A program made the position numbers and the translations under genes. Source: Cyanophora paradoxa (lineage: Eukaryota > Glaucocystophyceae > Cyanophorales > Cyanophoraceae). Taken from it: a DNA stretch of 64,000 nt. This document shows positions 32,621-41,551 of this stretch, in pieces (position 1 is the stretch's first letter; each line of letters opens with the position of its first letter). The notes beneath the pieces were generated by a model. It did not search any database. It was not told where the DNA came from and saw only the letters and a program-made list of their open reading frames with translations. The stretch lies in contig QPMI01000495.1 in NCBI GenBank assembly GCA_004431415.1, forward strand, positions 188,147 to 252,146, written 5' to 3'.

Positions 32621-32635
32621 GAATAATCTTCCTCG
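32503..32635 (+). repeat. Repeat tail shared with 29,990-30,410, compact copy
   Basis: Carries the G6/C7 hairpin, CATTTACTGATGA, ATGACTGTCGGACATGCAGG, then GACGTTTTCAGGACAA and GAATAATCTTC without the 300-bp insertion seen in the other copy. It overlaps the end of the AT-rich ORF. Confidence 0.65.
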
Positions 32636-34249
32636 GCTTCGTATACGTATTCGAATATACAGTCGCGCTACTTAAGGAACGGGTGCTCAGCGGCTTCGAA
32701 ATAATCACTGTTTTCGCTAGCGCTGCGTACGCGTACGCGTTGACTTCGAATTTACCTGCTGGTCATGATGTGCTCCGTCTGCACAATTGCAAGGATGCGC
32801 AGCAGCGCTCAACGGCTAGCTGCATGCGCAGTAGCACTAGTATATACGTACTACGGTATGTAAACGGTTGCTAAATAAGCGCAACCGCGGCCGGGTAACG
32901 ACAGCTCAGCGGCTGCTGCTGCAGGCTGTAGCCTATAGCTACGTTTAAAGCCTACAGTAGCTATAGCAGTAGAACGTTAACAGCGGCAGATTACCGTAGT
33001 ACAGTGCACACCGTGGCACGTGTTTCCGTTACTTTCCGTTACTTTTCGCTATCCGCCACTTAAGCTGTCCGTTACTTTCCGGAAACGTCCGTTATCCGCC
33101 ACTTCAGTTTTCCGTTACTTCCGTTATCTACCACTTTCCATGCACGCCACTGGCCAGCTTAAACTGCTGGGGAAAACTCGACTCGCGCGGGACCGTGCAC
33201 GTGACAGTGGTGACACACGTCAACCGATCGCCAAGTTACGACGCCAACTCGACGCCGAGTCGGATCGTATATATACGTACTGGTACCGGTGAAGGGGTGA
33301 AGGGTTTTTTTATTTTTTTAGAAGTTGCCCGACAGCCTGGCAGCTCACAGAGTCACAGAGTCGAGCACAGTCATGACGTTGACTCAAGCGGACGAGTCGT
33401 CGTCGCGAGCGGCTGGCCGGCGGCTCGCGTCGCCCCGCGTCCGACGGTCACACGTGCATGCGCACGGTCCGACGGTCACGACGCGCGCCGTGGTCCGTGG
33501 CGGCGCACCGTGGCACGTACCGTAGTAACCGTCACGGCGTACGGGTCCGACCCGGTCCGTACCGGTACGTACGCCGTGACGCGCGCGCGCGCGCGGTACG
33601 CGCGTGGAACGCGCGTAGGCACTGCGACTGCGAACTTCATGCATGAAAATTTCTTTAAAACCTAAACTGATCTTCGATCGATCGATATCGATCCGCGGGG
33701 GGGGGCAAAATTAAAATTGCCGTTATTTATTAAATTAACGCGCTGACATTTTGAATTTAGTTTCACTTGGGGGTAATTTTTAATGTATCTGGCGTTCTCG
33801 CAGTGGATTTCGAGAATAAGCGCGGTACCTAATATATATATTAATGCGGAAAGTCAAAATTTCAGTTCCTTCATCTGGTGTTATATACCGTATACCACAC
33901 TGTGTTCTCATATGCGTTGACACAACCCTAAGGTAAGTTTTCTGACCTCAATCAAGTTACCGAAGATTTTTGGCTCGGCCGTTCCGTGAGAACTGAGTTT
34001 TTTTACGGGTGTCCGCATGCGTCATAAGTAATAAGTTATAACTTAGTATGGTGCCGCATGGAGTCGTGGACATCGCATGTGGTATATTGAAGAAAAGGAC
34101 AAAGTGGGTATAGTGGGCGACATATTCAGTTTGATTGATCGCAATTAATCAGGCAAAAATTGAAAGTCCCGTGAGCAACACAAAATGATTTAAGGAAGAA
34201 GTGATACATAGGTTTAAGAAAGAGAAAACTTTTTCCGTGACGTATTACA
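32636..34249. other. Gene-poor stretch with simple repeats
   Basis: Contains palindromic words (GCTAGCGCTGCGTACGCGTACGCGT near 32,715), a degenerate CCGTTACT/CCGCCACTT repeat at 33,025-33,145, a GTACCG/CACGTGC-rich stretch at 33,440-33,620, and an AT-rich part from 33,690 on. A G9 run lies near 33,697. No gene is supported. Confidence 0.45.
33025..33145 (+). repeat. Degenerate CCGTTACTTTCCG simple repeat
   Basis: TCCGTTACTTTCCGTTACTT, CGCTATCCGCCACTT, GTCCGTTACTTTCCGG, CGTTATCCGCCACTT, TTCCGTTACTTCCGTTATC: an imperfect array of 8-17 bp units. Confidence 0.6.
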
Positions 34250-34528
34250 ATGTCGTGCGCTGAAATGTTTAAGGATATCTCCGATATCATGGAAGCCGCG
34301 GAATACTTCTATAAACAAAACGACACCCTTTACCCTTCTCTGTCTCATATTGTAGCGATTGGTTTCTTAGCTGATAGACCCGACCGACTGTATGCAAAGA
34401 GTGATGAAAACCACTTTTTCCACTATCAAAAGCAACCTTTAAAAAGAGGAAAGGTGGAATACAACGTTAAAGCACTGTTTAACTTTGGCGGTGAGTTCAT
34501 CCCTCTTATCGAATTCAAAAACCACTAA
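34250..34528 (+). CDS. AT-rich ORF, 92 residues, unknown function
   Basis: ATG 34,250 (MSCAEMFKDISDIMEAAEYF) to TAA 34,526-34,528 (LFNFGGEFIPLIEFKNH). Composition is that of a soluble globular protein and codon use is A/T-biased, unlike host genes. Its stop overlaps the stop of a convergent minus-strand frame by a few bases (TAG read on the minus strand at 34,527-34,525), the tight packing expected of virus or plasmid-like DNA. An intron-free reading frame fits the same origin. No family is recognised. Confidence 0.5.
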   Translation: MSCAEMFKDISDIMEAAEYFYKQNDTLYPSLSHIVAIGFLADRPDRLYAKSDENHFFHYQKQPLKRGKVEYNVKALFNFGGEFIPLIEFKNH

Positions 34529-34648
34529 TCAATACCTAACGCTAAAAACTCCAACTCAAATGAATTATCGATACCGTTCATATCAACAAGATCACCGTAA
34601 TAATCGCAAAACTCTACGGTTAACTCATTAATCACTAAATTACGATCG

Positions 34649-34975
34649 ATCTGGTAGACCTTGATTGGTGGGTCGACCGTCCCAGATCAAACGAAGTTTG
34701 GAGCCAGTCTTCTTCGGGACCACGGACAAGGAGCACACAATGTTCACCTCGTGCTGTTGGACTTCACGAATGGCCCCGGTGCGCAAGAGTTTCTGAATTT
34801 CCGTCCGCACAAAATCCCTGTGATCCTCGGCTGCAGACTTGTGATTACGCCGATGCTCCGGTGGCAGATTGCGGGCCCCAGTCAGCGGGAAACCGTCACG
34901 TATCCATGACAGCACCACATAGTTGGCACCAATCTCCTTCCACTGGGACCAGGCCTCACGGATGCAGGACGCCAC
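34649..34975 (-). pseudogene. Truncated DIRS-type reverse transcriptase, N-terminal fragment
   Basis: Carries FVRTEIQKLLRTGAIREV, IVCSLSVVPKKTG and KLRLIWDGRPTNQGLP, aligned with FIRAEIQKLLGTGAIRV and KLRLIWDGRPTNRGLP of the family A RT. It breaks off before the catalytic aspartates exactly at the target duplication, so it is dead. Confidence 0.75.
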
Positions 34976-36117
34976 AAAAGAACCTGGTGGCTAAAAGTCA
35001 CAAGCGCACGGGAAGTGGGCTTGAGGCCTTAAATTGTCGCCACATCTTATCAACGACACGAGCTGACAGGCTGAGCTGCAGTTGAGTCTGGCTCAAGCTG
35101 CAGCTGGAGCTGAGTTGGAGCTGGAGCTGGTACGCTGGAGGGCGGCTGTGACACGCGAACGTGAGGAATCTTCACTGCTTCGCGCGAAAGAAGACTGAAG
35201 GTTGTACCCCTAACAATCATTATATAGAATCAAGGCTGCTTACGGAGTGGCAGGCATACAAAGTCATATGCTACGCGTTCGCTCGCATATTCAGTAGTAT
35301 GCCTGCCACAAGCAGCCTTGCTTCTAAGCAATTCTAAGCCAAGTCTGATCATGAAGTTTTTAATAGTGAGCGTGTCACAGGTACGAATTTGTCACAACAC
35401 CTGACGTTCACCTCCACGGTGGATGCGCGAAGTTCTTGAATGAAGGCACATCACAGCATGCACAGCACACACATATGGACTCATGCAAGTACACAACTTG
35501 TTCTCTTGAATGCTTCAAAACTTGTCCAGCATGCACACCTCTGGATGAATGCGCCAACCTGCGGAACAGAATAGAAAATTGGGAGACACACCTGGATACC
35601 AAGAGATGATTTCCTCCACACCTGCGATACCAAATGATTAGATCTGAGCACCCAGCGCGCGATAGCGACACACGAGATGGCCGTTGCTGGCCAGGAACTC
35701 GGCAACTCGACCGCAGCCTGATGTGACCTGGGACGAGAAGAGGTCAGGCTGTTGGGGATTGGCTGGGGCTCGCACCAGGTTGGAGTCATCCAGGTGGCAC
35801 TTATGGCCCACAAAGTTGTGATGCTCAAAGCTTATGCAAAATTCGTAGTTACAAGGCCTTGTAGACTATGGCAAATTTGAAACGATCACAAGGTCATGCA
35901 CATTGCAATTGCCAAGCTAGTGTTTACCACAGACCCATCACCACAAATGCAATGCAAGCTCAAACACACATAAGAAAGCCCAGATTTATTCCTTCATGGC
36001 ACACACACAGCACAGCACAGCTACGAGCACATGCACATGCCAAGTCTGGGGCCACACGAAAACGAAAAAACCTAGCACTCTACAGCTGCGCCCGAAAGGC
36101 TGGGCACAGGAAGCCGC
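34976..36117. other. Family B element spacer between Gag and RT
   Basis: Contains leader copy A2, a CAGCTGGAGCTG-type purine/pyrimidine repeat (35,070-35,130), and about 750 bp of non-coding sequence before Gag's end. Small ORFs here have no domain and are not called. Confidence 0.4.
35168..35345 (-). repeat. Family B internal junction B1 and leader repeat A2
   Basis: 35,168-35,296 is an exact copy of A1. Just before it in sense orientation (35,345-35,297) lies AAGGCTGCTTGTGGCAGGCATAC, the near-inverse of GTATGCCTGCCACTCCGTAAGCAGCCTT inside A2, making a hairpin around the junction. After A2 the sequence diverges from Gag at the third base of the start codon and runs toward the RT. Confidence 0.75.
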
Positions 36118-37253
36118 CTACTTCTTCTCGCGCCAATCCGGGCGCGGCGGGTTGGTGCAATCCTTCACATGGTGGCCGTGCTGGTTGCACCTAAAGCAAG
36201 CGCCGCCGTTCCGCTGGGCGGTGGGCGCCTGCTCGCGTTCGACGCGCTGCCGCTGCGGGGGCCGATAGCTAGACGGCTGGCGCTCAGCTGGTGCATACGA
36301 ATTACCGGCGCCGACGCCAGCCACACGAAGCGCGTACGCCATCGACGCGGTCTGCGCGCGGTGCTCCTCCGGCACAGCTGCGAGCGCCTCGGCTGTCTTA
36401 TCGCCGCCTTTGTCGCGGATATCTATCTTCTTCTTAAGCTCCTCGAGCTGCTTCAAAGACGCTTTGAGGGTTGCTGCACAGGCGACACACGAGAGGAGCC
36501 CCTTGAGCTGGAAACGCAGCTGTATCAGCTGGAACGCAAACTCCCGAAGCCAGGTATTCTTAAGCTGCATTGCTTCATGCTGTTCGCGCTGCTGCTCCTG
36601 AGCGATTTGATGCTGGTGCTCACGGATGGACTCTACCCCTCGGTCTATGCCTTGCTGAATCTGCTTCTTAATGTACTCATTAAGCTCACCGGCAGGGCTG
36701 TTGTGGCGTTGACGACGGGAACCGGGCCGCGGCGGTGCCGAGTGTGCCGGCTGGGTCCTGGCTGGTCGGGAACCGGCACCTCGAGATTCGGGAACATCTG
36801 TGCGGCAAGAGCTTCCTCTCGTGTGGCTGCACCGCCGAACTGCTCACGACGCTGCACGCCGGCAATCACATCCTCCTCGTCCTCGGAAAATGGCTCCGGA
36901 TCCGGAACGCCGTCACTGGTGCGGTTTTCGACTGCTGGGGCGGCTGGCGCCTTGCGCTTGTTGCTGGTTGACTGACGGCCACTTGGCGTTGGAGTAGGCG
37001 CCGAACCGTTGTCCTCGCCGCCGGAGTCCGCCGCCTCGGTCACACGCGTGGAACGGCGAGCTCGTGGCTGGGCGGATGCGGTCGGCCGCGGACGGGCTGT
37101 CTTGCGGGAGCCCGTTGCGGAAGACTTGCCCTTCTTGTTCGACCCCGCCTCCGCGCAGGCCGCCAAGAGGCTGAAAACGACGACGACGAGAACAAGTGTG
37201 ACCACCAGAGGGGCCCAGCTAGGGCCCCTCCCACGACGAGCCACGCGACACAT
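36118..37253 (-). CDS. Family B Gag-like protein with signal-like N terminus and CCHC knuckle (one frameshift)
   Basis: ATG 37,253: basic start, then a hydrophobic core (PLVVTLVLVVVVFSLLAA) and AEA-G, a classical signal peptide or membrane anchor. Then come Lys/Arg/Ser/Pro-rich linkers. A frameshift near 36,690 separates this from the C-terminal frame (ELNEYIKKQIQQGIDRGVES, a coiled-coil, then RQRVEREQAPTAQR). It ends with a retroviral-type knuckle CFRCNQHGHHVKDC and the stop at 36,118-36,120. CCHC knuckles bind nucleic acid in Gag proteins. The single-base shift may be an assembly error as in the neighbouring elements. Confidence 0.7.
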
Positions 37254-37380
37254 CTTCACTGCTTCGCGCGAAAGAAGACTGAAGGTTGTACCCCTAACAA
37301 TCATTATATAGAATCAAGGCTGCTTACGGAGTGGCAGGCATACAAAGTCATATGCTACGCGTTCGCTCGCATATTCAGTA
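37252..37380 (-). repeat. Family B leader repeat A1, 129 bp
   Basis: Identical over 129 bp to 35,168-35,296. On the sense (minus) strand it starts TACTGAATATGCGAGCGAAC and ends at the Gag start codon. Confidence 0.85.
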
Positions 37381-37541
37381 TTATCGATACCGTTCATATC
37401 AACAAGATCACCGTAATAATCGCAAAACTCTACGGTTAACTCATTAATCACTAAATTACGATCGTTTATTTTTATGTATTCTCCATGCTCTCCGCTATGG
37501 TATACATACTTTCCGATGTCCTGACTTAATTGTAAACGCAA
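37380..37541 (-). pseudogene. AT-rich ORF split by a DIRS-like insertion
   Basis: Minus-strand frame KYVYHSGEHGEYIKINDRN to YGDLVDMNGIDN. It is broken at 37,380 by the family B DIRS-like element. The remaining end of the frame lies beyond the element at 34,563-34,525 and closes with TAG. The 85 bp at 37,380-37,464 are repeated at 34,564-34,648. No ATG is visible at the 5' side (the frame is open upstream from a TTG), so the start is lost or not identified. Before the insertion the two AT-rich ORFs were convergent and overlapped at their stops. Confidence 0.5.
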
Positions 37542-38368
37542 TATTGCGCCTTGAGTCAGTGTGACACACTAGTACTGCAGCTGACAGACTAGTGACACAC
37601 TGACAGTACACATGCTCTGTACTTCTACTAAGTAGTAAGTACTAGTACGGTAGTAGTTGTACCGCCGCTACCGCGGTCCGCCGGCGCCACCGTCCGCGGG
37701 CCGGGGAGTCCGGCGGGGACCGGGCCGGGGTAACTCACTAAGTTAGCTAAGTTAGCTTCCGCCTAATATAAGCAGCCTAATTTTAAAGCACGGCCTTTTT
37801 AACTTCACATTACTAAGTTACCGTTAGTGCGCATTCTCTCGAGTTTTTTAGAAATGGTTTTTCGGTTTTTCTGACTCTTTCGAGTTGGAGTTTGCTCTAC
37901 AATTGCTTGGAGTCTTTGACAGCAATCCCGGAGCTAACTTGGAGTTTGATAGACAAACCATTCGCAAGTAAGAATCGCAACAACTTGCAGTTGGATGAAC
38001 TTGGATCGACCCCTTTCGAATTCCGAAGTTTGTAAGTTGATGCAATGATAGCTTATAATCGTTGAACGTTTAAGGTGGAGCGCCAAGTTCTTTTTGGCAA
38101 GTTGCCAGTGGGAGGAACTTGGAGAAGTTGGAGGCAACTTCATCGATATCAGGCAAGTTGGACTCTCAGAGTCTGTTGCCAGACTGTTGGATGCTTCATG
38201 ATCAGCTTTAAGGTTATAATTAACTTGGAGCACATCATGGCATGGGCCATGGCCAATATTGGAGCAAGCCTTGTCATGATCATTGATGCCTTGAACTTCC
38301 AAACTTGGAGGATATCGATGGAGGCCGAAATCCGGATCCCGAAGTCCGGATCATCGACCGGATACCGT
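37465..38368. other. Spacer with dispersed AACTTGGAG words
   Basis: The left part (37,540-37,740) has CACTAGTACT/GTACTAGTACG-like palindromic repeats and a GC-rich patch. From 37,900 to 38,320 variants of AACTTGGAG recur at irregular intervals (GCTAACTTGGAGTTTG, GGAACTTGGAGAAGTTGGAG, TTAACTTGGAGCAC, AAACTTGGAGGAT). No coding sequence is supported. It borders the left end of the family A element. Confidence 0.45.
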
Positions 38369-38599
38369 ATAGTTGTTATACGAGGAACGTAGTATAACGT
38401 ACTTCGGACAGCGTGAATAATGTATATTGTTACATAAATTTCGCACTCTTTGTTGCTTCGCAACAAGTACTTCTTGGGTACTTGTTGCACCTGCAACAAG
38501 TCCTACGAGCTTCCTAAGAGCTGCAGCAGTGAGCTATCGCTGCAGCTGCTGCAGCTTCTCTTCAGAGTTGCTTGATAGCAGCTTCGCTTCTTGCTCCCA
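38369..38599 (+). repeat. Family A leader repeat A1, 231 bp
   Basis: Matches 60,880-61,110 with only two single-base indels. Starts ATAGTTGTTATACGAGGAAC, contains CTTCGGACAGCG and a CAACAAGTACTTCTTGGGTA stretch with inverted copies, and ends exactly at the A of the Gag ATG. Confidence 0.88.
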
Positions 38600-39660
38600 T
38601 GGCAGCCCTAGCGCGCCCCCGCGGGCGCCTCCAGCTCTCCCGTTTCGTCCTAATTGTGTGTCTCCTTGCGCTCCTCGTTTGCCCGGTCGCAAATGGCGCC
38701 CGGGGTGCGAAGAGAGCCAAAACCGCGACTCCCTCTCCCAATCCGCCCGATCCGACTGTGGCGCCCTCTGCTGGCCCCAGTAGCCCACCCCCTGTTCCTC
38801 CAACGCCCACCCCTGAGGCGCCGGCCCCGGAGCCCGGCCCGCCAGTTATCACTCCTTCAGGCTCGAATATTTGCATCGGAACGCATGGCCCAACAGTGCC
38901 AACCCCATCCCAGCAGATTGCAGACCAAACCGTAGAGGCGTTCAATCAGCGTTTCGCAGCCATTGAACATTACCTCGGCGAAGTGATTGCAGCTCGTACC
39001 ATAGGTACTGCCACCGCCAATCCAGCCCCGATTCCAACTCCGCCCATTTCGTCGGTCCCACTTGTCGATTTGACATCGAACAATGGCGGTGAAGGATCAT
39101 CTTCGGGCAACACTGCGCGTGAGCGTGCTGCACGTACACGTGAGCCCCTTACTGAGCGCGAACGCCAACGTTTCCACTATAATATTACCCGTTGGAATAA
39201 CCCTCTAAACAAAGAATTTGCTTTGGACACTCTCGATAATATAGCGTTAGCCGAGGCCCGTGATTATTCTGCTCTTTATATCGCACTTAGAGACCAACTC
39301 AAAAAGATCCAACGCATCAATCAGCTAGGCCTTGATCGTGCTCTTAGACTGCAAAATGTAAACCAGGCTACTGATGATTTTCAGGAGCGCCAACTTTTGT
39401 TAACTGAACAAATGTATCAGCAGCAGTTGCAGCAGTTTACGCAGAATACTGTCACAGGCATGCCGTATGGTCGCTCACAGAATTTCGCTGCTCGCCCTCC
39501 CGGCCCTCGTCTGGCGGCCTCTGGCCCTACTCGCCCACGGGCTTGCTATCATTGTCACGATCCATCCCATATGCGTAATGTCTGTCCTGCTTTCCGTGCA
39601 GCTTGCCAGAACTGCCCTCCTGGCACTCGCCCGACTCCTCTGCCGACTCCAAACTCGTAA
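38599..39660 (+). CDS. Family A Gag-like protein with signal-like N terminus and CCHC-type knuckle
   Basis: ATG 38,599, 353 residues. The N terminus is basic (MAALARPRGRLQLSR), then FVLIVCLLALLVC and PVANGA-R: n, h and c regions of a signal peptide. A Pro-rich linker follows, then a helical core (TRWNNPLNKEFALDTLDNIA; ALYIALRDQLKKIQRINQLG) with a Gln-rich helix. Near the C terminus is a zinc knuckle, CYHCHDPSHMRNVC, followed by CQNC. Its position behind the terminal leader and the knuckle identify it as Gag. Codon use is less GC-rich than the host genes and the ORF is intact. Confidence 0.78.
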   Translation: MAALARPRGRLQLSRFVLIVCLLALLVCPVANGARGAKRAKTATPSPNPPDPTVAPSAGPSSPPPVPPTPTPEAPAPEPGPPVITPSGSNICIGTHGPTVPTPSQQIADQTVEAFNQRFAAIEHYLGEVIAARTIGTATANPAPIPTPPISSVPLVDLTSNNGGEGSSSGNTARERAARTREPLTERERQRFHYNITRWNNPLNKEFALDTLDNIALAEARDYSALYIALRDQLKKIQRINQLGLDRALRLQNVNQATDDFQERQLLLTEQMYQQQLQQFTQNTVTGMPYGRSQNFAARPPGPRLAASGPTRPRACYHCHDPSHMRNVCPAFRAACQNCPPGTRPTPLPTPNS

Positions 39661-39908
39661 ATTTATTTCTTTTCACATCGATCCATCAGAATATCGATAT
39701 TCATGAGTTTTTCGCTACTTATGTACGAGCAGTGTTTTGACGCATGAGGGCATATCTTGATAGCAGAACCTGTGAACGTACTTGTGTTTTCTTGTGAGTA
39801 ATTGATGATGGATTCGAAAATCGCTGCAATTTCTTGATGCCCCAAAATCGCCACTGGCGTGCATATGCATGGATGCAATTCGCGAAATCGCCTTTTTATG
39901 GCGTACAT
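39661..39908. other. Family A spacer up to the LTR-element insertion point
   Basis: Non-coding, AT-moderate. ACAT at 39,905-39,908 is the candidate target-site duplication of the nested element (matching 60,425-60,428). Confidence 0.5.
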
Positions 39909-40209
39909 TGTTGCCACTGTAGTTTAGCTTGCATTCAGGCCTTCGAGCCACTCTGTAGTATAGTGCTAGTGCGCGGGCTGAGGCTGTAGCACTTCTCAAT
40001 AGCTCATAGACTTGCCGGTACCTCCGCAGTACCTAGGACTCCTCCGGCGTTGCCGGTTCGTAGACAGATTCTGTACCCCCCCCTACGTTGTTCGATACCC
40101 CCTCAGTCCTGTAAGAAGCCCAGCTGCGACCCGTTCGTGCTACGCCTGCGCGCCTGCTGCCTAGGCATGGGGCTGGGATCACATTGGGACACTAACTAAG
40201 CCTATTTGA
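39909..40209 (+). repeat. 5' LTR
   Basis: Starts TGTTGCCACTGTAGTTTAGC. Matches 60,129-60,424 with only single-base indels (for example CCGGCG versus CCGCG, C8 versus C7, CTAGGC versus CTAGC). The right edge is set by the ACAT duplication at the other end and could be 3 bp shorter. The sequence just inside (CCCTCGCCGGGACGATCGC) does not start with the usual TGG of a tRNA primer site. Confidence 0.9.
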
Positions 40210-41551
40210 CCCTCGCCGGGACGATCGCTGGCCTGACGGCGGTTCGACAACGACCCGCCGCCACCTGGCGTGAACCCGCGGGAGGAGAGTGCGTCATCCT
40301 CGACGGACGTGCTAGACTACACGACCGCGTGCCCGCTGGACGCGCCGACCGGCCGGAGCACGACCTAACTGACGGAGCTGACTTCCTTGTCCCTTCGCCA
40401 AACTTGTCGCGCGGCGTGCCTTGCTCTACGCAGGACACGTGCGGGAACGAACACTCGCTGCAGGCAGTGACCCGTGTCTTGCGGCTCGCTGCCCCAGTGC
40501 AGGAGAGAGTGAGGCGAAATCACTCGACCTTTACGTGTAGCGACCCGTGACTTGCGGCTCGTTACGCCTAAAGGGCAACGTGTATCGGTGCGCGATCTGC
40601 ACTGCACGTTGCTGTCGCTGTCGTGTCGTACTCTCGTCGCGATCGTCGTGCTCGTGCACGCGCGCTGAGAGCTCCGCAGCTGTTGACAACACTGTCAGCA
40701 GCTCGGCCAACGACACGCAGTGACTGCTCGACTGCCCTCGCCCTCGTAGTCGGCCACACGGCGGCCGCGATCGCGACGCAGTACGTTACGGACACACCGG
40801 CATACGCCGCGTACGTGACACGCAGGACGTAAACGAGCAACCTGTACGGATCGCACCCGCTCACGTAGCGGCTGAAATCTGTACGTCGATCTTCAGAGCA
40901 CCCCGCTCAGAAGGTCACCGTCAACCCCGTCGTCAACTTGTACGGATCGCACCCGCTCACGTAGCGGCTGAAATCTGTACGTCGATCTTCAGAGCACCCC
41001 GCTCAGAAGATCACCGTCAACCCCGTCGTCAACTTGTACGGATCGCACCCGCTCACGTAGCGGCTGAAATCTGTACGTCGATCTTCCGAGCACCCCGCTC
41101 AGAAGGCCACCGTCAACCCCCTCGTCAACTTGTACGGATCGCACCCGCTCACGTAGCGGCTGAGATCTGTGCGTCGTCGATCTTCAGAGCACCTCAGCTC
41201 AGAAGATCATCAACCCCGTCATCTATTTTTACAGATCACACCCGCTCACGTAGCGGCTGAGATCTGTGCGTCGTCGATCTTCAGAGCACCTCAGCTCAGA
41301 AGATCATCCACCCCGTCATCTATTTTTACAGATCACACCCGCTCACGTAGCGGCTGAGATCTGTGCGTCGTCGATCTTCAGAGCACCCCGCTCAGAAGAT
41401 CATCCTCGACTTCGTCGCCGGTCTACGGAGCACCTCAGCTCTCAGGACCATCACCACCGTACATCTTACTTCAGATCACACCCGCTCACGCAGCGGCTGC
41501 ACTCCGTTCACCGACGGTCTTCGAAATCACTCAGAGACCATCAACGTCAAC
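40210..41551 (+). other. 5' leader of the giant element
   Basis: About 1.3 kb between LTR and Gag ATG. The first 620 bp are unremarkable GC-rich sequence; the rest is the tandem array listed next. A leader this long would hold the packaging and dimerisation signals of an LTR element. The ORFs through it are by-products of the repeat. Confidence 0.5.
40838..41500 (+). repeat. Tandem repeat of about 96 bp, seven copies, each with a hairpin
   Basis: CCCGCTCACGTAGCGGCTGA recurs near 40,857; 40,953; 41,049; 41,145; 41,242; 41,337; 41,480 (spacing 95-97 bp, the last 143). CCGCT/AGCGG forms a 5-bp stem in each unit. Other fixed words are TGTACGTCGATCTTC and AGAGCACCCCGCTCAGAAG. Units 1-4 have GTACGGATCGCACC and units 5-7 have ACAGATCACACC or close variants, showing two subfamilies. 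Confidence 0.85.

Larger units (their letters stand above)
34649..37380 (-). mobile_element. DIRS-like retrotransposon, family B, 3'-truncated in the RT
   Basis: Read on the minus strand: leader A1 (37,380-37,252), Gag (37,253-36,118), a spacer, then an internal inverted-repeat junction with a second exact leader copy A2 (35,296-35,168), then the N-terminal part of an RT (34,975-34,649), where the element stops. It is flanked by an 85-bp direct duplication of the target. The RT segment is clearly related to the family A element at 61,309. No LTRs are present. No RNase H or recombinase remains. Confidence 0.7.

Noticed and set aside
40838-41500. CRISPR-like regular array
   Set aside because: Units are contiguous tandem copies without unique spacers, in a retrotransposon leader of a eukaryote.
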